This document shows, piece after piece, positions 57,859 through 64,000 of a DNA stretch of 64,000 nucleotides (position 1 is its first letter; each line of letters starts with the position of its first letter). A model generated the notes under the pieces. It saw nothing but the letters and a program-made list of their open reading frames with translations. It was not told the origin of the DNA and made no database searches. The DNA lies in contig DAOUBP010000127.1 of the NCBI GenBank assembly GCA_034432655.1, positions 5,173 to 69,172 of the forward strand, in the 5' to 3' direction. Source of the DNA: DAOUBP01 sp034432655. Its GTDB lineage: Bacteria; Chloroflexota; Anaerolineae; CG2-30-64-16. The position numbers and the translations under genes were made by a program.

Positions 57859-58947
57859 TCAGACGTTGAACCGGATGTTCAAAATGTCTCCGTTTTGGAC
57901 GACGTACTCCTTGCCTTCCAATCGTAACAGCCCCTTCTGGCGTGCAGCGGCCAGGCTGCCGGCGGCAATCAGCGCGTCGTAAGCGATCACCTCAGCCCGG
58001 ATGAAGCCGCGCGCCAGGTCACTGTGGATGACACCGGCCGCTTCCACCGCAGTGGCGCCTACGGGGATGGTCCACGCGCGCACCTCGTCTTCGCCCACGG
58101 TGAAGAAGCTATGCAGGCCCAGCAGGCTATAGCTCATCCGGATGATGCGGTTCAAACCGGGCTCCGAGATGCCGTAGCCGGCCAGGAACTCCGCGGCCTC
58201 TTCGGGCGGCATCTGGGCCAGCTCCATCTCCAGCCGGCCTTGCAGCGTCGCCACGGTGGTGTGCCGATGGCGGTAATCGCACAGCGCTTCCAGGGCCGCA
58301 TCCGGTGGATTGTCCCCCACGTTCAGCACGATCAGCATGGGTTTCAAGGTCAGCAGGCCGTAATTGCGCAGCATCTTGCGTTCGGCCGGGGTCAGGTCCA
58401 TGTCGCGCAGCGGCGCGCCCAGGTCCAGGGTCTCGTGCAAGCGCAGGAAGAGCGCCAGTTCGGCCTCGTTGGCCGCCTTCTGCAGCTTGTCGCCGCCCTT
58501 CTTGAGCTGCGCCTGCAGGCGCTCGATGCGCCGTTCTACGATGATCAGGTCTGAGAGGAGCAGCTCACCGTCCACGATCGCGATGTCGCGGCAGGGGTCC
58601 ACGCTGCCTTCGGTATGCGGCACGTCGGGGTCTTCAAAGGCGCGTACCACGTGCAGCAATGCATCACTTTGACTGATGGTGTTCAGCAGCGGCCCGCTCA
58701 GCCCGCCCTCGCTGACCCCTTTGGCCAGGCCGGCGATATCGGCGTAAGTGACTTTGGCATAGGTGGTCTTGCGCGGGTTGAACATGGCCGACAGGCGGTC
58801 AACCCGGGGGTCGGGGACATCCACGGTGGCGCTGTGTACCTCGAACTGGCCGGAGCTGAACGCCGTGGTTTCCAGATTGCCGCGCGTGAGCGCGTTGAAA
58901 ACGGTGGTCTTGGTGCTGTTCGGCAGCCCGATGATGGCGATGTGCAT
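57859..58947 (-). CDS. ychF: YchF/Obg-like ATPase with an altered P-loop
   Basis: A 362-residue protein matching YchF over its full length. The start at 58947 (MHIAIIGLPNSTKTTVFNAL) is preferred over a longer frame. The nucleotide-binding loop reads GLPNSTKTT: the invariant Gly before Lys is Thr, confirmed from the codons AGC ACC AAG ACC. Other regions are recognisable: VTYADIAGLAKGVSEGGLSGPLLNTISQSDALLHVVRAFE, NVGDNPP in place of the NxxE of YchF, and the C-terminal TGS domain with HSFFTVGEDEVRAWTIPVGATAVEAAGVIHSDLARGFIRAEVI. Nucleotide binding may be changed. It starts 7 nt after the ROK kinase stop. Confidence 0.85.
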   Translation of the reverse strand: MHIAIIGLPNSTKTTVFNALTRGNLETTAFSSGQFEVHSATVDVPDPRVDRLSAMFNPRKTTYAKVTYADIAGLAKGVSEGGLSGPLLNTISQSDALLHVVRAFEDPDVPHTEGSVDPCRDIAIVDGELLLSDLIIVERRIERLQAQLKKGGDKLQKAANEAELALFLRLHETLDLGAPLRDMDLTPAERKMLRNYGLLTLKPMLIVLNVGDNPPDAALEALCDYRHRHTTVATLQGRLEMELAQMPPEEAAEFLAGYGISEPGLNRIIRMSYSLLGLHSFFTVGEDEVRAWTIPVGATAVEAAGVIHSDLARGFIRAEVIAYDALIAAGSLAAARQKGLLRLEGKEYVVQNGDILNIRFNV

Positions 58948-58954
58948 GTTTTGT

Positions 58955-59968
58955 TTACGACAGTTCTTCCGGGGCGGTTGCGGCCGGCCGTTGCTCGGCT
59001 CCGGCGGCGATGCGCAGCTGGCTGGCGGCCAGCGCGGCCGCGCCCAGCAACCCCACATCGTCCCCCAGCGCGGCTTGCACCACGGAAAGCCCTTCCCAGT
59101 AGATCGCAGGCGCGTATTCTTTGATGGCGGTCCACATGGGGTCCAGTAACAAGGTGCCGGCCTTGGTAACGCTGCCTCCCAGCACGATCATGGTGGGGTT
59201 GAACAGCCGCAACAGGCTGGCGATGCCGATCCCCAGATGTTTGCCGGCGCGCTGAAAAGCTTGAATGGCCAGCTTGTCGCCCAGTTTGGCTGCTTCGTTC
59301 ACCACCCGCGCATCCACCTTGTTCAGATCATCCCCGACCATTTTGGTGATGCGGGTTTTCTTGCCTGCCTTGATCCTGCTCACCACATAGCGGGCGATCG
59401 CGGTGCCGGAGGCGAACGCCTCCAGACAGCCGTAGTGGCCACAGCCGCATTGCGGCCCCTTGGGGTCCACGATGATGTGGCCGGCCTCGGCGCCCAGGCC
59501 GTAGGCGCCCAGCACCATCTCGCCGTCCACGATGATGCCGCTGCCCACACCTGTGCTGATGGTCAGATAGATCATGTCGGGCCGGCCGCGGCCGGCGCCG
59601 AAGGTATATTCGGCCAGAGCAGCCAGGTTGGCGTCGTTGCCCAGGAAGGTGGGCAGGCCGAAACGGGCGCTGATCATGTTGCGCAGCGGCACGTTGATCC
59701 AGCCCGGCAGGTTGGGCGCCTCCAGGATGATGCCGCTGATGGGGTTGAGCGGCCCGGGCGCGCCGATCCCGATCCCCGCTATTTGCTCGGGCGGGGTGCC
59801 TTCCATAGCGGCTGCGATGGCTTCCTCCAGCCGGCGGATGACCGCCGCAGGCCCTTCGGCCGCCAGGGTAGGACGGGCGATGCGGCGCAGGATCTGGCCC
59901 TGCGGGTCACATAACGCAGCGCGAATCTGCGTCCCACCCAGGTCTACAGCGATGAGATAAGGGGGCAT
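58955..59968 (-). CDS. ROK family sugar kinase (glucokinase-like)
   Basis: A 337-residue ATP-dependent sugar kinase. YLIAVDLGGTQIRAALCDPQG is the phosphate-1 motif, GIGIGAPGPLNP and FLGNDANLAALAEYTFG follow, STGVGSGIIVDGEMVLGAYGLGAEAGHI is the substrate site, and the zinc-binding motif is DPKGPQCGCGHYGCLEAFASG. LFNPTMIVLGGSVT is the adenosine region. A glucokinase is the default guess, but N-acetylmannosamine kinase and others share the pattern. AAGGAGA lies before the ATG. It sits between tdk and ychF in one operon. Confidence 0.92.
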   Translation of the reverse strand: MPPYLIAVDLGGTQIRAALCDPQGQILRRIARPTLAAEGPAAVIRRLEEAIAAAMEGTPPEQIAGIGIGAPGPLNPISGIILEAPNLPGWINVPLRNMISARFGLPTFLGNDANLAALAEYTFGAGRGRPDMIYLTISTGVGSGIIVDGEMVLGAYGLGAEAGHIIVDPKGPQCGCGHYGCLEAFASGTAIARYVVSRIKAGKKTRITKMVGDDLNKVDARVVNEAAKLGDKLAIQAFQRAGKHLGIGIASLLRLFNPTMIVLGGSVTKAGTLLLDPMWTAIKEYAPAIYWEGLSVVQAALGDDVGLLGAAALAASQLRIAAGAEQRPAATAPEELS

Positions 59969-59978
59969 GGGTTCTCCT

Positions 59979-60587
59979 TCACTTCTCCTCTGCGAAACGG
60001 TCTGGCCGGCCGGGCACCTCGTGGCACTCGCGACAGCGGGCTTCGTACACTTCGCTGGCGCCGACCAGGATCACCGGGTCGGTGTAATGGGCGGGCTGGC
60101 CGTTGATCAGACGTTGCGTGCGGCTGGCCGGCGCGCCACAGCGCACACAAATCGCGTGCAGCTTGTCCACCACCTCTGCCTCGGCCATCAAGAGCGGCAT
60201 CGGGCCGAAGGGCTCCCCGCGAAAATCCAGGTCGAGGCCGGTGATGATCACCCGCAGCCCTCGATCGGCCAATACCCGGGCCACATCGGCCACCTGCCAA
60301 TCGAAGAACTGCGCCTCGTCAATGGCAACCACGGTGGTGTCCGGTCGCAGCCGCTCCAGGATTTCACCGGCCCGTTCGATCACCTCGGCCTGATACTGCA
60401 AGCCGTCGTGCGAGGCTACCTGCGAGGCTGCGTAACGGTTGTCCAGCCTGGGCTTGAAGACCTGGACACGCTGGCGGGCGATCACGGCGCGGCGGACACG
60501 CCGGATCAATTCTTCAGTCTTGCCGCTGAACATGCTGCCGCAGATGACTTCGATCCATCCGCCGCGAGGGTGAAATTGAGGGATCAC
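59979..60587 (-). CDS. tdk: Thymidine kinase (type II)
   Basis: Phosphorylates thymidine in the salvage pathway. P-loop GSMFSGKTEELIRRVRRA at about residues 17-34, TVVAIDEAQFFDW (catalytic Glu), GLDLDFRGEPFGPM, and a zinc site formed by CVRCGAPASRTQR and CRECHEVPGRPDR. Length 202 residues fits. The start is GTG at 60587 with GAGGTG upstream, giving MIPQFHPRGGWIEVICG. It follows the rpmE terminator (159 nt from rpmE) and begins the tdk-ROK-ychF-lipoprotein operon. Confidence 0.95.
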   Translation of the reverse strand: MIPQFHPRGGWIEVICGSMFSGKTEELIRRVRRAVIARQRVQVFKPRLDNRYAASQVASHDGLQYQAEVIERAGEILERLRPDTTVVAIDEAQFFDWQVADVARVLADRGLRVIITGLDLDFRGEPFGPMPLLMAEAEVVDKLHAICVRCGAPASRTQRLINGQPAHYTDPVILVGASEVYEARCRECHEVPGRPDRFAEEK

Positions 60588-60687
60588 AGCGCACCTCGAC
60601 TGGAAACTGGAAGCTATTTTGCTGCTGTCAGCCGATCTGTGACCGGCGCAGAGCGTCGCAATCGCGTTCTGCCGAGCAGCGGGAATG

Positions 60688-60724
60688 AAAAAAGCTGGAT
60701 GCTGATAGTTTCAGCACCCAGCTT
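60688..60724 (-). terminator. intrinsic terminator after rpmE
   Basis: Minus strand AAGCTGG-G-TGCTGA, loop AACTA, TCAGCA-T-CCAGCTT (60724-60692), followed by TTTTTT (60693-60688). One mismatch inside a 13-bp stem. It separates the ribosomal-protein operon from tdk. Confidence 0.92.
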
Positions 60725-60746
60725 ACCGCATACATGGGCTCCGTTA

Positions 60747-61040
60747 CTAGATATCGCCGCGGCGTTTGGCCAGGCGCCGCTCTTGTTGCGCCCGACGCAA
60801 CGCTTCCTGTTGTGCCTTGATCTGCTCAACGGTATCGGCCGTGCGCTCCAGGCGCTTCATGAAGCGGTCCACCTGGCCGGCGGTATCCACAATGCGCTGT
60901 TCGCCGGTGTAGAAGGGGTGGCACTGCGAGCAGATGTCAACCTTGATTTCCGGCACAGTGGCGCCGACCGTAAAAGTGTTACCGCACGCGCAGATGACCC
61001 GCGCGTTGGTGTAGTATTTCGGATGGATTTTTTCTTTCAT
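60747..61040 (-). CDS. rpmE: 50S ribosomal protein L31
   Basis: A zinc-binding (C+) L31: MKEKIHPKYYTNARVICACGNTFTVGATVPEIKVDICSQCHPFYTGEQRIVDTAGQVDRFMKRL. The zinc cysteines are in CACGN and CSQCHPFYTG. The 97-residue length exceeds the usual 65-75 because of a basic, helical tail (AQQEALRRAQQERRLAKRRGDI). The ATG at 61040 is 3 nt after the rpmA stop, with GAGG inside that overlap zone. It ends in a strong terminator. Confidence 0.97.
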   Translation of the reverse strand: MKEKIHPKYYTNARVICACGNTFTVGATVPEIKVDICSQCHPFYTGEQRIVDTAGQVDRFMKRLERTADTVEQIKAQQEALRRAQQERRLAKRRGDI

Positions 61041-61043
61041 TGA

Positions 61044-61298
<255 letters not shown>

Positions 61299-61316
61299 CT
61301 TTCCCTCTCCTCACGC

Positions 61317-61628
61317 CTACGCCTGGATCGCTTCGATCCGCAAATGGGTGAACGGCTGACGATGCCCGCGGCGCACGCGCTGGCGCTTCTTCGGCCCGTA
61401 GCGGAAATTGAGCACCTTGCGATGCCGGCCTTGCCGGACGACCGTCGCCGTAACCGTCGCGCCGGCCACCGTGGGCCGCCCGACGACGATGTGATCGCCG
61501 TCGGCGATCAGCAGCACCCGATCCAAAGTCACCTGCTGGCCGACCTCAGCCGCCAGCTTTTCCACCTGGATGAACTCCCCCGGCGTGGCACGATACTGTT
61601 TGCCGCCGGTTTCCACCACTGCGAACAT
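61317..61628 (-). CDS. rplU: 50S ribosomal protein L21
   Basis: The start at 61628 (MFAVVETGGKQYRATPGEFIQVEKL, 103 residues) is fixed by GAGGAG; a longer frame reaches into the leader. The C-terminal KVLNFRYGPKKRQRVRRGHRQPFTHLRIEAI is the conserved RNA-binding end of L21. First gene of rplU-rpmA-rpmE, driven by a consensus promoter about 120 nt upstream. obg, which commonly follows rpmA, is replaced here by rpmE. Confidence 0.97.
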   Translation of the reverse strand: MFAVVETGGKQYRATPGEFIQVEKLAAEVGQQVTLDRVLLIADGDHIVVGRPTVAGATVTATVVRQGRHRKVLNFRYGPKKRQRVRRGHRQPFTHLRIEAIQA

Positions 61629-61741
61629 TCCCACAACTCCTCGCGCCCCGCGCCCATCACGCAGATGAGACTTCGTCTTGGCGGGCCGCCTGTAATAGAA
61701 GGTCCGATAACGCGTTGGCACGGCCACGCGGGCCGTACCTG
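61629..61741 (-). promoter_or_regulatory. rplU 5' leader with hairpin (possible L21 leader)
   Basis: About 115 nt of transcript before rplU. GGTACGGCC (61740-61732) can pair with GGCCGTGCC (61726-61718). An autoregulatory L21 leader is known in other bacteria; whether this leader belongs to that class I cannot tell. Confidence 0.4.
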
Positions 61742-61747
61742 GGCTAC

Positions 61748-61776
61748 ATTATACGTAGGTTGCCACTGCGTGTCAA
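61748..61776 (-). promoter_or_regulatory. rplU operon promoter (TTGACA-N17-TATAAT)
   Basis: Perfect consensus on the minus strand: TTGACA at 61776-61771 and TATAAT at 61753-61748 with a 17-nt spacer. Strongest promoter in the window, suited to ribosomal-protein genes. Confidence 0.93.
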
Positions 61777-61831
61777 AAATGCAAAAGCAGCTCAGGATGC
61801 CGGCTGTCCAAAGAGAAACGCGGCCGGCGCC

Positions 61832-63865
61832 CTACGCCCAGTAAGTGTATACCGTCGGGCTGTTGGGGCCGTCGCCGGCGCTCCACTGGTAAATCCACCA
61901 GGCGTCGTGCGGGCTGAGGTTCACGCAACCGTGGCTGCGCTGGGTGCCAAAGCGGTCGTGCCAATAGGCGGTGTGCAGGGCATATCCGCTGTAGAAGTAG
62001 CAGGTCCAGGTCACGTCTTCGATGTAATAGCCCGGCCCGGCCATCTTGCCTGTCTCCAGGCGCCGCCAGGTGCGGAAGATGCCCTGAACCGTGGGCGTGC
62101 CCGGCAAACCAGACGCCACCAACGTGGCGAAGACGGGCCGGTCCCCCTCGTAGGCCACCAGCGTCTGCTCGGACAGGCATACCCCTACCCACTTCGTACT
62201 GGGGCCGATGCTGGCGGGCCGGGGCTTGAGCCGCGCCACACCCACCCGGCGGCCCTCGATCCACTGGCTATCCCCGATCCGGAACCAGCGCACGCCGCTG
62301 ACCGTGGTCTGTTCCAGGATGGGGACGCGCGCGTAGTGCCCCAGCTCGCCGACGGGCGGGTTGTCCGGTGAGACGCCGGGCCGTGCCCGCACGTTCAGCG
62401 TGTCGGCCACCACCCAGCCCAGGGGCAGCGCGACCGGCTCGGCCGTGAGGCTGCGATAGGCTGCGCCACGGGTTGTCGGGCCATCGCTCAGCACGCGCAC
62501 ATAGCCGCCGTGTACCCAGCGGTTCTCCCCGATCCGATACCAGGTCGCGCCTGAGACGGCGCGCTCCTCGTAGATCGTGACCTCGGTCCCCGCGCGCAGC
62601 GTGCCGATGGGCGGGTTGCCCGCGCTGACCCCCGGCGCGGCGCGCACGTTGAGGACGTCGGCCGTAACGATCCCGCGCCGGGTGGCCGGGGGTGGTGTCG
62701 GCGGTGCCGGCTCGGCAAGTAAACGCACATAGCCGCCGTGCACCCAGCGGTTCTCGCCGATCCGGTACCAGGTGGCGCCTGCCACAACGCGCTCCTCGTA
62801 GATGGTCACCTCGTCCCCGGCGCGCAGCACCGCCACCGGCGGGTTGCCCGCGCTGACCCCTGGCGCGGCGCGCACGTTGAGGGCCCCGGCGGTGACGATC
62901 CCGCGGCGGGTGCCCTCTGCCGGGGGCGGGGGTGGCGGCGGCGGAGGCGGCGCGACGCTGTCAAGTGTCACACCCCGGAAGGGGGACGGGGTGAAAAAGG
63001 TGACCACATCGGCCGCGATCCAATCGCCGCCTGCGGTTTGGAACCAGCGTCGGCCGCCTGCGGCCGTTTCGGCGCGCACCGAGAGGTAGTACCCGAGGTT
63101 GACCGCCCGGCTGACAACGCTGCCGCCAGGGCTGGTGTAGGTGTAAACGCTACGGACCGGCCGGATGTTGCGATAGGGCAGCCAGGGTTCCGCCGCGGCC
63201 GCGGATGCAACAGAGATGGTTGCTGTCGGTCGGGGCAGCTCCGGTGGGGCCTGGGCCTCCTCTGCGGCCAGAGCGATTTCCAGCGGTGTCTCGGCCAGGG
63301 TTGCCAGCCAGAAGCCGTCGTCGTCCAGCAGGTCAAGACTGACCAGATAGTGGCCGGGTTTGACATAATTGAGCAGGACCGATGTATCCTGTCCGGTGTC
63401 CCTGAGAATGTGCACTTGCCCGGCACCGCCGTCCAGGCGCAGGCTTTGACCTGCCATCAGCCCTTCGACGCGCAGCGTGACCCGGCGCTGAAAAGATTCG
63501 TCGGGCACAGGCGCTACCGCGAAAAGTGCAACAGCGGGCAAGGTGGCCGCCGGGGCGGGTTCCGCTCCGGCCAGGGGGTTGACCTTGACCTGCAGGTCGG
63601 CCAGGCCCCAATGCAAGTGTGCGCTGAACGGGCCGGCCCCCTGGTAGCGGTGGACCAGCAAGTCGGCAACACGTTGCTCCCGCCAGGTGACGGCGCTCGG
63701 CGCGCAGAGCAGGCCCAGCGCGTGGCTTTGTCCGTCCCCGGTCTCCAGCTGCGCTGCGGCGCATTCCGGCAGGGTCTCAGTGGCCTGCGCAGCAAAGTGG
63801 AGCTGAAAACGAACTTCGCCGGCCGTGCCGGTGGGGATAGCGGTCAAACGGATGAGATCGGGCAT
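61832..63865 (-). CDS. L,D-transpeptidase with three SH3b-type modules
   Basis: A 677-residue protein starting at 63865 (MPDLIRLTAIPTGTAGEVRF), with GAGGTG upstream. Order: an N-terminal Ig-like region (1-230), a Pro-rich stretch, an SH3-like segment (about 245-310), a run of ten prolines, three SH3b-type modules in tandem (each IVTAxxLNVRAAPGVSxxNPP, EVTIYEERxVxGATWYRIGENRWVHGGYVRVL), and a C-terminal YkuD domain with His in YALHTAYWHDRFG and catalytic Cys in RSHGCVNLSPHDAW. A peptidoglycan crosslinking role is likely. No signal peptide is visible at the start used or in the upstream frame, so export is unexplained. Confidence 0.88.
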   Translation of the reverse strand: MPDLIRLTAIPTGTAGEVRFQLHFAAQATETLPECAAAQLETGDGQSHALGLLCAPSAVTWREQRVADLLVHRYQGAGPFSAHLHWGLADLQVKVNPLAGAEPAPAATLPAVALFAVAPVPDESFQRRVTLRVEGLMAGQSLRLDGGAGQVHILRDTGQDTSVLLNYVKPGHYLVSLDLLDDDGFWLATLAETPLEIALAAEEAQAPPELPRPTATISVASAAAAEPWLPYRNIRPVRSVYTYTSPGGSVVSRAVNLGYYLSVRAETAAGGRRWFQTAGGDWIAADVVTFFTPSPFRGVTLDSVAPPPPPPPPPPAEGTRRGIVTAGALNVRAAPGVSAGNPPVAVLRAGDEVTIYEERVVAGATWYRIGENRWVHGGYVRLLAEPAPPTPPPATRRGIVTADVLNVRAAPGVSAGNPPIGTLRAGTEVTIYEERAVSGATWYRIGENRWVHGGYVRVLSDGPTTRGAAYRSLTAEPVALPLGWVVADTLNVRARPGVSPDNPPVGELGHYARVPILEQTTVSGVRWFRIGDSQWIEGRRVGVARLKPRPASIGPSTKWVGVCLSEQTLVAYEGDRPVFATLVASGLPGTPTVQGIFRTWRRLETGKMAGPGYYIEDVTWTCYFYSGYALHTAYWHDRFGTQRSHGCVNLSPHDAWWIYQWSAGDGPNSPTVYTYWA

Positions 63866-63943
63866 GGGGCACCTCGCTGCAAGGGTGTAACCGGATGGAC
63901 AGATGATAACATACGGTAATTGCGAGTTTCTGGTAAAGCCGGG

Positions 63944-63972
63944 TTGCGTAAAGGGTATCATCCAGCGATAAT
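63944..63972 (+). promoter_or_regulatory. promoter of a gene beyond the window end (TTGCGT-N17-GATAAT)
   Basis: TTGCGT at 63944-63949 and GATAAT at 63967-63972, followed by a ribosome-binding GGAGG at 63990-63994, six bases from the window edge. A plus-strand gene probably starts just outside. Confidence 0.55.
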
Positions 63973-64000
63973 GGGCACGAATCTATCCTGGAGGTATCCC

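Overview
The window is a gene-dense, GC-rich bacterial chromosome segment with about 53 protein genes, one riboswitch and a large amount of palindromic intergenic repeat DNA. I see no rRNA, no convincing tRNA, no insertion sequence, no CRISPR and no phage genes. The best guess for the host is a member of the Chloroflexota (Anaerolineae/Caldilineae-like). This is inferred from the mix of an FMN-riboswitch-controlled RibXY-type ABC transporter, LysM and SH3b L,D-transpeptidases, lipoproteins with repeated Ig-like modules, an R2-like ligand-binding oxidase and many small proteins of unknown function. The class is not proven by the sequence.

Layout. 1-5.5 kb: R2lox oxidase, Nudix hydrolase, LysM/YkuD L,D-transpeptidase, OsmC-like protein, lone GcvH-like protein, CoA-binding protein. 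5.5-12.3 kb (minus): a housekeeping run ftsY - prfB - smc - EamA transporter. prfB carries an intact programmed +1 frameshift site, and ftsY has its own promoter with a terminator-like hairpin in its leader. 12.6-16.5 kb: rnc, then a convergent minus-strand set degV-like - GNAT-like - MGDG-type glycosyltransferase. 17-23 kb: a GH5-like hydrolase with two unrecognised C-terminal repeats, PPK2, and a lipoprotein with three repeated modules. 23-29.4 kb (plus): Kef-type antiporter with a P-II-like small protein, a phosphoesterase, two small proteins, then an FMN riboswitch followed by permease, binding lipoprotein and ATPase. 29.5-34.4 kb: glycogen synthase, AlaX-type tRNA editing protein, MBL-fold protein, TPR membrane protein. 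34.5-43.8 kb: AlkP-superfamily enzyme, thioredoxin fragment, DUF456, YjjX, DUF2087, GDPD, then minus-strand GH127 with an AhpD-like protein, AlkZ-related protein, aldo/keto reductase, membrane methyltransferase-like protein and HugZ-like protein. 44-47.4 kb: three consecutive M42 aminopeptidases. 47.6-56.5 kb: membrane-anchored protein, small barrel protein, intracellular beta-lactamase-fold hydrolase, CitE-like lyase, DUF427, DUF58 and a TgpA-type transglutaminase. 56.5-64 kb (minus): rplU-rpmA-rpmE from a consensus promoter, tdk - ROK kinase - YchF-like - lipoprotein, and a second L,D-transpeptidase.

The most unusual material is non-coding. Three separate tandem arrays (3.1, 16.7-17.1 and 52.6-52.8 kb) have different periods but share one core, a 16-bp palindrome GCGAAAT-NN-ATTTCGC followed by NTTAYG. 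Separately, paired-arm elements built on GGCTGAAGCC occur at least six times, and two further hairpin families occur twice each. Several of these elements supply the stop codon or the last codons of a neighbouring gene.
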